Shown here: positions 9,353-17,610 of the stretch, piece after piece | Layout: each line of letters starts with the position of its first letter | Position numbering within the stretch: the first letter of the stretch is position 1 | Assembly: GCA_018821985.1 (NCBI GenBank) | Contig: JAHJKP010000026.1 | Coordinates: 62,001 to 126,000 of the forward strand | DNA length: 64,000 nucleotides | Origin: Pseudomonadota bacterium | Lineage (GTDB): Bacteria; Desulfobacterota; Desulfobulbia; Desulfobulbales; Desulfocapsaceae | Direction: 5' to 3' | Translations under genes and position numbers: made by a program | The notes under the pieces: model-generated | Told to the model about the DNA's origin: nothing | The model's input: the letters and a program-made list of their open reading frames with translations, nothing else | Databases searched by the model: none

Positions 9353-11129
9353 TTTTTTCCATCCGGCCCTTATCATGATCATAGGGGCGCTTCTCTTGCC
9401 CTTGGTCAGAGGACCATTCAGAAAGCCCTATCTCTTTCTGATTCCATTATTGACCTTTCTGGATGTGCTCTATCTGAGTCAGCATCCCGGCACCTATGGT
9501 GTGCTCCAATTTCTGGACTGGGAGATCACATTTGGCCGGGTTGACCGTCTTTCCATGATTTTTGGTTTTATCATGTCACTGATGGCCATTATCGGCACCA
9601 TCTACGGCATGCATGTGGAAGACGAATGGCAGCACATTGCTGCCTGGTTTTATGTAGCAGGCTCGCTGGGTGTCATCTACTGTGGAGATTTCTTGGTGTT
9701 GTTCCTTTTTTGGGAGATGATGGCCTTTGCCTCCACCTTTCTTATCTGGTTCAAAAAGGATCCTGAATCTCTGGCGGCAGGGTATCGATATATTCTCGTC
9801 CATACGTTTGGCGGGGTTATTCTCCTGCTGGGTTTTGTCCTCAGATATCAGGCCACCGGCGACCTTTCCTTCGTCCAGTTGAATGTTCAGAATCCTGAAT
9901 TGTACACTTGGCTTATCATGATTGGACTGATGCTGAATGCCGCAGTTCCACCACTTCACTCCTGGTTACCGGATGCCTATAGCAAGGCTACCGTTACCGG
10001 TTCTGTCTTCATGTGTGCTTTCACAACCAAGACAGCTATCTACACTCTGGCCAGAAGTTGCGCCGGATTTGATGTGCTTATTGTGCTTGGGGTTGTCATG
10101 GCCATATACGGTATCATTTACGCGATCATGGAAAATGATGTCCGAAAACTTCTGGGCTGGGAGATTATCTCACAGGTTGGCTATATGGTAACAGGCGTCG
10201 GCATTGGTACGGCTCTTGCCATTAATGGCACCTGTGCTCATGCCTTTGCTCATATTCTCTATAAAGGACTGCTCTTTATGGCAGCAGGTGCAGTCATTCA
10301 TTCCACTGGTAAATCGAAATTTACCGAGCTTGGCGGACTCTATAAAAAGATGCCTGTCACTTTTATCTTTCTAGTCATTGGGGGAATATCCGTTTCCGCC
10401 TTCCCCTTCCTGTCCGGATTTGTCTCCAAATCAATGATCATCAGTGCCAGCTTTGAATCACACATCCTCTGGGCCGGTTTTCTTCTTACCGTAGTTTCTG
10501 CCGGCACCTTTCTGGTGGCTGGGCTCAGACTTCCCTATCTCCTCTTTTTTAGTGAGAACAAATGCAGTACTGAGACGTGGGATAAGGCTGAGGATCCACC
10601 ATGGAATATGCAACTTGCCATGGCTGTCGCTGGATTTTTATGTATCTTCATCGGTTCTTATCTTCCCTTTCTCTATGGAATGCTTCCCAACACTGAAGTT
10701 GTGTATCATCCATATGGAGCCTATCACCTAAGCGAAACTTTACAGATTCTTGCACTTACCGCTCTGGGATTTTTTCTGTTGCGCAAACACATTAGAGCCA
10801 GAGAAACCATCAGCCTTGATCTGGACTGGTTCTACCGGAAAGGAGGGCAGTGTTTTCTCTGGACGGTTACCAATCCCATACAGTGGTTTGATACCGCATT
10901 CAGTAAGGCATATAGAGTTGTCGGTTTGAATAGCCTGATGACTACTTCACAATTCTGGTCATGGTTTGACTGGAATGGAATTGACGGCGTGGTTGATGGA
11001 ACGGCCCGTTGTGTACGCGCCATTGGCCGGCGTGTCAGTCTGGTTCTCCAGCGCGGTCAGATTCAGCAGACAATATATTATACGGTAACATTTGCCGCCG
11101 TTATTCTTGTAGCTTACGTCTGGCTATAA
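9342..11129 (+). CDS. NuoL/MrpD-like antiporter subunit, second copy
   Basis: A 595-residue membrane protein. Glu125 (FLFWEMMAFAS), Lys230 (FTTKTAIY) and the late Lys in SGFVSKSMI are conserved. The TM7 lysine found in the other three antiporter-type subunits of this operon is Asn199 here (LNAAVPPLHSWLP). After the core, about 110 residues (from DLDWFYRKGG on) resemble the NuoL C-terminal region with a final hydrophobic helix, so this copy may provide the lateral helix. GGGAGGA precedes the ATG. Its function as a proton channel is uncertain. Confidence 0.85.
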   Translation: MTTNFFHPALIMIIGALLLPLVRGPFRKPYLFLIPLLTFLDVLYLSQHPGTYGVLQFLDWEITFGRVDRLSMIFGFIMSLMAIIGTIYGMHVEDEWQHIAAWFYVAGSLGVIYCGDFLVLFLFWEMMAFASTFLIWFKKDPESLAAGYRYILVHTFGGVILLLGFVLRYQATGDLSFVQLNVQNPELYTWLIMIGLMLNAAVPPLHSWLPDAYSKATVTGSVFMCAFTTKTAIYTLARSCAGFDVLIVLGVVMAIYGIIYAIMENDVRKLLGWEIISQVGYMVTGVGIGTALAINGTCAHAFAHILYKGLLFMAAGAVIHSTGKSKFTELGGLYKKMPVTFIFLVIGGISVSAFPFLSGFVSKSMIISASFESHILWAGFLLTVVSAGTFLVAGLRLPYLLFFSENKCSTETWDKAEDPPWNMQLAMAVAGFLCIFIGSYLPFLYGMLPNTEVVYHPYGAYHLSETLQILALTALGFFLLRKHIRARETISLDLDWFYRKGGQCFLWTVTNPIQWFDTAFSKAYRVVGLNSLMTTSQFWSWFDWNGIDGVVDGTARCVRAIGRRVSLVLQRGQIQQTIYYTVTFAAVILVAYVWL

Positions 11130-11155
11130 ACCACTGATTTTGAGGACCACCAGGA

Positions 11156-12682
11156 ATGGATCAACTACTTATTAATCCAAATTATCCACATATTCTGAGC
11201 ACCCTTGTTTTTTTGCCCCTGGCAGGAGCCTTATTACTGCTTTTTGTAAAAAATGAGTTTTTTGCCCGCTATTGGGCGCTTGGCATAACAGCTCTTACAG
11301 CCATACTTTCTATTCCGCTTGTCAGCGCTTTTGACACCACTTCATCAAAGTTTCAATTCGTAGAACAGTACAAGTGGGTTGATTCACTCAATATTCAGTA
11401 TGTTATAGGGGTAGATGGTATATCTATCCTGCTGGTGATGTTGACGACCTTCATCATGCCCCTCTGTGTCCTGGCTTCATGGAGCTATATCAAGACTCGC
11501 GTTCAAACCTTCATGATCTGTTTGATGATCATGGAAACAGCTATGCTCGGTGTCTTCATGGCTTTAGATTTTGTTTTGTTCTACATTCTCTGGGAGGCTA
11601 TGCTGATTCCCATGTATCTGCTCATCGGGATCTGGGGTGGTCCTCGAAAAATTTACGCATCGATCAAGTTTTTCCTCTACACCCTGGCGGGTTCCATCAT
11701 GCTGCTTGTTGGAATCATCTGGCTTTACAAGACGAATAACTACTCTTTTTTTATCCCGGACATGATGTGGAAAAATTATTCATTGACCGCCCAGATATAT
11801 CTTTTTTTCGCCTTCTTTCTTGCCTTTGCCATCAAGGTTCCCATGTTTCCCTTTCATACATGGTTACCAGCTGCGCATGTTGAGGCGCCAACAGCCGGTT
11901 CTGTTATCCTGGCCTCAGTTCTCTTGAAGATGGGCACTTATGGTTTTCTCCGCTTTGCCTTGCCCATAACACCAGAGGCTACCACCCTGCTCATGCCTTA
12001 TGTGCTCTGGCTGTCGATTGCAGGCATCATCTATGGAGGGTTCACCGCCCTGGCCCAGCAAGACATGAAAAAACTGATTGCCTATTCCTCTGTTGGCCAT
12101 ATGGGATTTGTCACCCTGGGAATATTTGTCATGAACATTGAAGGAATGGAAGGTTCAATCCTGCAGATGATTAACCATGGCATTACCACTGGTGCCCTGT
12201 TCCTTTGCGTGGGAATGATCTATGAAAGGACTCACAGTCGGGAACTGCGTTCAGCCACCGGTGTTGGCAAGTACATGCCAATCTATGTCACCTTTCTGGC
12301 CTTTTTCTCCCTCTCATCTTTTGGTTTCCCAGGAACCAACAGTTTTGTCGGTGAGTTTATGATTCTGGCCGGCACATTCAAGCACAATATATCCCTTGCC
12401 CTGGCTGCCATCCCTGGTGCTGTTCTTGCCGCAGCCTACATGTTGCGCATGCTGCAGAAGATTGTCTGGGGGGGAACAGATAATCCAGATCAATCGTGGC
12501 TTAATGATTTAAATCTACGTGAGATTATAACCTTATGTCCATTCCTCTTTTTTGTTTTCTGGATAGGACTCGGACCTCAGCCATTCATTGATCTTATACA
12601 CATCAGTGTTGTAAATCTCCTTGATCAGTTTCATGCGCATCAAGGTCAGGCAGTTGCTGCCGCAGAATTAATTCTTCATTAA
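11156..12682 (+). CDS. nuoM: NADH-quinone oxidoreductase subunit M
   Basis: An antiporter-like proton-pumping subunit of 508 residues with about 14 helices. Visible signatures are the TM5 Glu in LWEAMLIPMYLLIG, the TM7 Lys in FAIKVPMFPFHTWLP, the next Lys in SVLLKMGTYG and the late Glu in NSFVGEFMIL, which distinguishes NuoM from NuoL and NuoN. The AGGA ribosome site is close to the ATG. A 34-bp spacer leads to nuoN. Confidence 0.95.
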   Translation: MDQLLINPNYPHILSTLVFLPLAGALLLLFVKNEFFARYWALGITALTAILSIPLVSAFDTTSSKFQFVEQYKWVDSLNIQYVIGVDGISILLVMLTTFIMPLCVLASWSYIKTRVQTFMICLMIMETAMLGVFMALDFVLFYILWEAMLIPMYLLIGIWGGPRKIYASIKFFLYTLAGSIMLLVGIIWLYKTNNYSFFIPDMMWKNYSLTAQIYLFFAFFLAFAIKVPMFPFHTWLPAAHVEAPTAGSVILASVLLKMGTYGFLRFALPITPEATTLLMPYVLWLSIAGIIYGGFTALAQQDMKKLIAYSSVGHMGFVTLGIFVMNIEGMEGSILQMINHGITTGALFLCVGMIYERTHSRELRSATGVGKYMPIYVTFLAFFSLSSFGFPGTNSFVGEFMILAGTFKHNISLALAAIPGAVLAAAYMLRMLQKIVWGGTDNPDQSWLNDLNLREIITLCPFLFFVFWIGLGPQPFIDLIHISVVNLLDQFHAHQGQAVAAAELILH

Positions 12683-12716
12683 TTGAATTTAATAAATAAC
12701 GACCTAGGGTATACAC

Positions 12717-14129
12717 ATGCAATTTCTACCTGAATTAACACTGTTGGGAGCGGGTCTTGTCATCTTTTTGGTCAGTCTTGGAAAGACTAATGCCGACAAA
12801 ATAAAAACTGTTGCTATTTGCCTGGGAGCTGCAGTATTTGTGGCAACGCTTGTGAGCTTTAGAGCACAAGGGCACCTCTTTTATGACTCTTACAAGATAG
12901 ACCTTTACTCGCAGGTTTTTAAGTGCTTGATTGCCGGTGCCATGTTCGTGGTTCTTATTCTGGGACGGAAGCTGAAAGATATAAAAAATTCTGTCCATCC
13001 AGAATACTATCTTTTTCTCTTTATAAGTGTCCTCGGGCTCATGATGCTGGTTTCCAGCGTTGAGCTGCTGGCTATTTTTGTGGCCCTTGAGCTCTCATCC
13101 TTTGCCGTCTATATCATGGTTCCCATGCGTGATGATTCTGGTAACTACCGGTTTCAGATGGAAGCCGGCATCAAATATCTGCTTTTTGGGGTCACCGCAA
13201 CCGGCTTCATGCTCTTTGGTATGAGTTATATGTTTGGCCTGACTGGATCAACTCAGCTTCCAGTAGTAATGGAAAAACTTTCATATATGTATGATCAACC
13301 AGCAGCTATTATAGCAATAATGATGGTACTGGCTGGATTTTTCTACAAACTGGCCCTATTTCCTTTTCATTTTTGGGTACCGGATGTCTATGAAGGCGCA
13401 TCCAACGAGACGACTGCCTTTATCGCCTCTGTCCCCAAACTGGCGGCAGTTGCCTTGCTTATCCGAATTGTAAGCATGGTTAACGGTGAAGGGCAGATTA
13501 TTGTCAATATCCTGATGGTATGCGCTGTTCTTTCTATGTTTTATGGTAATCTTTCAGCCCTAGTTCAGACCGATGTCAAACGGATGCTTGGATTTTCAGG
13601 CATCGCCCATGCAGGTTTTGTTCTCTTAGGTATATTAACCTTTCAACTCAGTGGCTATGCCAATGCACTTTACTATATTATTGGCTATGTCGTCATGAAC
13701 CTGGCCTGTTTCCTGGTTATTTGTTCAATTTCGAATAATGGCGAGAATGTCCAGATTTGTGATTTAAATGGGCTACATAAACGTTCACCATTACTGGCGA
13801 TCACCCTCGCTGTAGCTCTTTTTGCCCTCGCCGGCATCCCTCCTTTTGTCGGTTTCATGGGTAAATTCATGCTCCTTACTGGTGCCCTGAAACAAGGTTA
13901 TCTCTTTTTGGTTATCTTGGCGGCCATCAATACGGCAATTGCAATATTTTATTATCTATCTGTGGTACGTGTTACCTTCTGCAGTGATCCTGACAATAAT
14001 AATCCCGTTATTAGTGGTATTTTTACCAATACAACATCAATTGTTCTACTCCTCATTATTGTAATCATGGGCGTAGCGCCACAAGGTTTTATTAATTTTG
14101 CCACATCAGCGGTTCAATCAATTATGTAA
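12717..14129 (+). CDS. nuoN: NADH-quinone oxidoreductase subunit N
   Basis: The third canonical antiporter-like subunit, 470 residues. Key residues are the Glu of VALELSSFAVYI, the Lys of FFYKLALFPFHFWVP, the Lys of ASVPKLAAVALL and the Lys of GFMGKFMLLTG. It closes the operon and is followed by two hairpins. With A-D, H-K, M and the two extra subunits it makes a full membrane arm plus quinone module, without an NADH module. Confidence 0.95.
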   Translation: MQFLPELTLLGAGLVIFLVSLGKTNADKIKTVAICLGAAVFVATLVSFRAQGHLFYDSYKIDLYSQVFKCLIAGAMFVVLILGRKLKDIKNSVHPEYYLFLFISVLGLMMLVSSVELLAIFVALELSSFAVYIMVPMRDDSGNYRFQMEAGIKYLLFGVTATGFMLFGMSYMFGLTGSTQLPVVMEKLSYMYDQPAAIIAIMMVLAGFFYKLALFPFHFWVPDVYEGASNETTAFIASVPKLAAVALLIRIVSMVNGEGQIIVNILMVCAVLSMFYGNLSALVQTDVKRMLGFSGIAHAGFVLLGILTFQLSGYANALYYIIGYVVMNLACFLVICSISNNGENVQICDLNGLHKRSPLLAITLAVALFALAGIPPFVGFMGKFMLLTGALKQGYLFLVILAAINTAIAIFYYLSVVRVTFCSDPDNNNPVISGIFTNTTSIVLLLIIVIMGVAPQGFINFATSAVQSIM

Positions 14130-14136
14130 TAATGCC

Positions 14137-14196
14137 AGCAAAAAATGTAACATCTGAGCATGTTGAAAACATACGAATAAAGTTACATTTTTTGCT
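14137..14196 (+). terminator. nuo operon hairpin
   Basis: A 15-bp perfect stem (14137-14151 with 14182-14196) starts 8 bp after the nuoN stop. Its 30-nt loop contains a smaller ATGTT/AACAT hairpin. A six-T stretch lies inside the right arm, so termination or mRNA 3' protection is plausible. Confidence 0.6.
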
Positions 14197-14220
14197 ACAA
14201 GAGACACAGTTCATCTCCTA

Positions 14221-14270
14221 AAAATTAAAAAAAAAGCTCTTGTTCAAAGATGAACAAAAGCTTTTTTTTT
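14221..14270. terminator. Bidirectional intrinsic terminator
   Basis: A 12-bp stem with one mismatch (14235-14246 with 14251-14262) is flanked by an A-run on the left and nine T on the right. It can end nuo transcripts and the opposing PxxKW gene. Confidence 0.85.
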
Positions 14271-14291
14271 TGGGGGGGTATAAAAAAATAA

Positions 14292-14543
14292 TTACTTTTT
14301 TCCTTTTGCAGATGCCCTCTTGGCAGCCTTCAAAGGATTAACACGAATAGTAACTAAATTAATTTCTGGCTTAGCATGTGTTGCAAAGTTACAAATTCCA
14401 ATACGCCACTTCGCTTCAGGCTGCATATAAGTCTTACAAAACTGTACCCCTGCTTCTTCCACAATCCTGCCACAACCAATACATTTATCAATTACAGACT
14501 TAAAATTTCTTTCACTATAACTTTTCACAGCTTGATTCTGCAT
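14292..14543 (-). CDS. PxxKW-family cysteine-rich small protein
   Basis: An 83-residue protein with a Cys cluster: CIGCG near residue 21, then a Cys in VQFCKTY and one in GICNFATH. The YMQPEAKW segment supplies the PxxKW signature by which a small cysteine-rich family of delta-type sulfate reducers is named. Metal binding is likely but the role is unknown. The C terminus is Lys-rich (KAAKRASAKGKK). CCTCC on the plus strand just beyond the start gives a GGAGG ribosome site. It is transcribed alone, towards nuoN. Confidence 0.8.
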   Translation of the reverse strand: MQNQAVKSYSERNFKSVIDKCIGCGRIVEEAGVQFCKTYMQPEAKWRIGICNFATHAKPEINLVTIRVNPLKAAKRASAKGKK

Positions 14544-14864
14544 CCTACCCTCCTGAATTCTCGAACAACTTTACAATCATATCAGATTTAATAAAAATAA
14601 AAATTATAAGCAAAGACATGATTAATATCAAAAAATTTCATACTAACAAAACACCTTACTTTTCTCAAGCAAAAAATACCAGGTACCATTTCAACTACTC
14701 TTCATAATGAAAACATTAAAAAAAAAAAACAACCTCTCATCGCTACTTCCTTGTATTCAGCAACTTCTTGAGATAGAATGCATCATATATTTGCTTAGGT
14801 ATAATTCAATTATCTTAATTTACACGGAATATAATCAATATAGTACGTCAAGAGGGAAGAGACT
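14544..14864. other. AT-rich divergent intergenic region
   Basis: These 321 bp separate the PxxKW gene from the PilC-type gene and are strongly AT-rich. A TATAAT hexamer lies at 14800-14805, upstream of the PilC gene, but no -35 box is found at a good distance. The 14714-14731 stretch is mostly A. No gene is supported. Confidence 0.5.
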
Positions 14865-16073
14865 ATGCCAGCTTATGTGTGGAAAGGAGTTAATTCACAA
14901 GGTGTCAAACGTAAAGGCGAAGTAGAATCTCCCGACCAAGCCGCTGCATTAGCCCATGTCAAACGTCTTCGTATCCAAGATATTGTTATAAAAGAAAAAC
15001 CTAAAGATCTATTCGAAAACATTGCATTTTTCAAACCAAAAGTAACTGGTAAGGATATTGTAGTCTTCACCCGCCAGCTATCCACTATGATTGATGCCGG
15101 ATTACCTCTCATTCAAAGTCTTGAAATCTTAGCAAAACAACAGGAAAACTCAACATTTAAAAACGTTCTTATTGCTATCAAAAGAGATGTGGAAACCGGA
15201 ACTACCATCGCCGATGCCATGAGAAAACATCCTACAGTGTTTGACAATCTTTTTGCCAACATGGTGGAAGCTGGAGAGACAGGCGGCATCCTTGACACAA
15301 TTCTTGGACGACTTGCCGGATTCAAAGAAAAATCAATGGCCCTGCAAAAAAAAATTAAAGGGGCAATGACTTACCCCACCATATGTCTCGCCATCTCCTT
15401 TCTTATTCTTGGAATAATTCTCATATTTGTTATTCCTGTCTTCCAGGAAATGTTTTCGAGTATGGATGCAGCCCTCCCACTCCCCACTCAAATAGTTGTA
15501 CAAATGAGTAATTATTTAAAATCAAATTTTCTTTTTATTTTCATGGGAATCTTTGCTATTATTTATGCTGTAAAAAAAATATACAAAACTGAAAAAGGTC
15601 AACTCAAAATTGATGGTATGCTTTTACGTGCACCAGTTGTTGGTCCGTTAATTAGAAAAGTAGCCGTTGCCAAATTTACACGAACCTTGAGCACTATGCT
15701 CCAGAGCGGTGTACCCATACTCGACGCACTTCAAGTAGTTGCCAGGACCTCTGGGAATAAAGTTATCGAAGGGGCTGTTTTCAGAGTCGCAGAAAGTATC
15801 AGCGAAGGTCGGCCTATTGCCGAACCCTTAGAAGAAAGCGGCGTTTTCCCAAACATGGTGGTTCAGATGATTAATGTTGGTGAATCAGTTGGTGCCTTAG
15901 ATTCCATGCTTGCCAAGATTGCCGATTTTTATGACGAAGAAGTTGATCAGGCCGTCAATAATCTCACATCCATGATTGAACCCTTTATGATGGTTTTTTT
16001 AGGAGGGATGATAGGTGGCATAGTCGTTGCCATGTACTTGCCTATTTTTAAAATTGCTGGAGCAGTTGGTTAA
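14865..16073 (+). CDS. PilC/GspF-type inner-membrane platform protein
   Basis: A 402-residue polytopic protein of the type IV pilus/type II secretion platform family. The N-terminal MPAYVWKGVNSQG segment is typical, followed by two T2SSF domains (about 70-190 and 273-395). In each a conserved pattern recurs: FTRQLSTMIDAGLPL in the first, FTRTLSTMLQSGVPI in the second. Membrane helices follow at about 170-195, 222-240 and 375-395. A GAGGGAAGAG ribosome site precedes the start. No pilB, pilT or pilin gene is adjacent, so its partners must be elsewhere. Confidence 0.9.
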   Translation: MPAYVWKGVNSQGVKRKGEVESPDQAAALAHVKRLRIQDIVIKEKPKDLFENIAFFKPKVTGKDIVVFTRQLSTMIDAGLPLIQSLEILAKQQENSTFKNVLIAIKRDVETGTTIADAMRKHPTVFDNLFANMVEAGETGGILDTILGRLAGFKEKSMALQKKIKGAMTYPTICLAISFLILGIILIFVIPVFQEMFSSMDAALPLPTQIVVQMSNYLKSNFLFIFMGIFAIIYAVKKIYKTEKGQLKIDGMLLRAPVVGPLIRKVAVAKFTRTLSTMLQSGVPILDALQVVARTSGNKVIEGAVFRVAESISEGRPIAEPLEESGVFPNMVVQMINVGESVGALDSMLAKIADFYDEEVDQAVNNLTSMIEPFMMVFLGGMIGGIVVAMYLPIFKIAGAVG

Positions 16074-16175
16074 CATTCAGCAATTGATCCAAAAATCAAT
16101 ACCCCATTTTTATATTTTATTTTTAAGGCTTATTATAAAAAATTTTAACAAGTATTTTTATTAATGGAGATCAAC

Positions 16176-16463
16176 ATGACCCTTACAAAAGCAGAATTAG
16201 TGCAACAAGTTTACAAAACCCATACTACACTCAGTAAAACCCAAGCAACGGAATCCGTAGAGGCCTTTCTTCGTATCTCCAAAAATACACTAATCAATGG
16301 AGCAGATTTACTCCTGAGTGGTTTTGGGAAATTTAATGTCAAAGACAAAAACTCTAGAAGAGGTCGTAACCCTCAAACTGGTGATGAGCTTACCCTTGAT
16401 GCTCGCAGAGTTATTACCTTTAAGCCCTCCGGAATCCTTCGTGATAAGATAAATAATAGTTAA
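16176..16463 (+). CDS. IHF alpha/HU-family DNA-bending protein
   Basis: A nucleoid-associated DNA-bending protein of about 95 residues. The N terminus MTLTKAELVQQVY and the beta-arm SRRGRNPQTGDELTLDARRV with FKPSGILRDKIN match IHF-alpha better than HU. An upstream in-frame ATG at 16164 overlaps the ribosome site TGGAG (16165-16169), so the ATG at 16176 is taken. It follows the PilC gene by about 100 bp and may be independently transcribed. Confidence 0.88.
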   Translation: MTLTKAELVQQVYKTHTTLSKTQATESVEAFLRISKNTLINGADLLLSGFGKFNVKDKNSRRGRNPQTGDELTLDARRVITFKPSGILRDKINNS

Positions 16464-16502
16464 AGATCTTTCGGTCTTTGACACCTTTCACACTCTCTCG
16501 CT

Positions 16503-16555
16503 CAGCGACTTAACTCACCTTGACTTAATATAGATATCGGTATGTTGAGTCGCTG
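16503..16555. repeat. Hairpin between IHF-like and ParB-like genes
   Basis: Twelve base pairs (16503-16514 with 16544-16555, one G-T pair) around CAGCGACT/AGTCGCTG close a 29-nt loop. No T-run follows immediately, so a terminator is only one option. Confidence 0.45.
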
Positions 16556-16619
16556 ATTTCACACACTCATTCATTTTTTTAACCTCTCAAATCTTTCTTC
16601 CACAGCCTGACACTTATCC

Positions 16620-17561
16620 ATGGCCTCCTATCCTTCATTTAAAGATATTTCCCTGAATTCCATTCGCATCACACCACTCTACAACATTCACCCTTTTCTC
16701 GATGACTCAGCGCCTCCTGAACTCAAACAATCATTTGAGGAGTCTGGTATTCTGCACCCTCCCATTGTTCAACAGGTTCAAGATGGAACTTTTGATCTAA
16801 TCTGTGGCCGTAAACGTCTCCATGCACTCAAACATCATTTCAAGAAAAAAAGCGCTCCCTGTCTGATTATTCCACCTGTTTCAGATCCTTATACCTTTTT
16901 TCTCTATATCCTGACCGATCAACAAGTCAATGGGCCACTCTCTCCTATAGAAACAGCCTTTTTCCTCAAATATTGTCTGGAGAAGATAGACGAGAAAGTA
17001 ATCATAAATTTTTTCCTCCCTCGCTTAGGATATAAACAGCAGGCTACTATTCTCCACCAGCTTATCAGCCTCTCAATACTTGACGAAAGCATACAACTGC
17101 AGATTCATCACGGCTTCATCAGTGACAAAATTGCTTTTGAATTTCTGGAACTGCCCCTTGAGGATAGATCATCTCTCTCATCCCTGTTTGAACTGTTACA
17201 TCCAGGTACAGGAAAGCAAAAAAGAATACTACTGCTGAGTCGTGAAATAGCCCAACGTTCCCAACAATCAATTACAACTCTTTTTGCAGAACAGGAATTT
17301 CAGTTCATTATTGAGCATAATGAAATGAATGCACCACAAAAAACCCATAATATTCTTGAACTGCTGCAAAAGAAATTTTATCCTCAAAGCAGTGACGCAG
17401 AACAAATTTTTAAAGACAGGGTAAGAAGTCTCAACCTTCCTCAAGGTTATGAGCTCATACATACCCTTAATTTTGAGAAAGATGCGGTATATCTTACTGT
17501 GAGTTTCCCAAATCTGGGAAGTTTTGAAAAAGCCTGGAGAAAAAAACTATTCGTGGAATAA
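16620..17561 (+). CDS. ParB/Srx-fold N-terminal domain protein (orphan)
   Basis: A 313-residue protein. The first 90 residues resemble ParB: IRITPLYNIHP, LKQSFEESGILHPPIV and the CTP-pocket-like LICGRKRLHALK. Residues of about 100-190 contain ParB-like helical segments (SPIETAFFLKYCLE and the following helices). No parA, parS cluster or replication gene is close, and the chromosomal parB usually lies beside gidB, so this is probably a paralogue with a regulatory or unknown role. No convincing ribosome site precedes the ATG. Confidence 0.75.
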   Translation: MASYPSFKDISLNSIRITPLYNIHPFLDDSAPPELKQSFEESGILHPPIVQQVQDGTFDLICGRKRLHALKHHFKKKSAPCLIIPPVSDPYTFFLYILTDQQVNGPLSPIETAFFLKYCLEKIDEKVIINFFLPRLGYKQQATILHQLISLSILDESIQLQIHHGFISDKIAFEFLELPLEDRSSLSSLFELLHPGTGKQKRILLLSREIAQRSQQSITTLFAEQEFQFIIEHNEMNAPQKTHNILELLQKKFYPQSSDAEQIFKDRVRSLNLPQGYELIHTLNFEKDAVYLTVSFPNLGSFEKAWRKKLFVE

Positions 17562-17610
17562 GATTTAGAATTGAAAATAAAAAAACATTGTAATCAAATT
17601 GATAAAGGAC

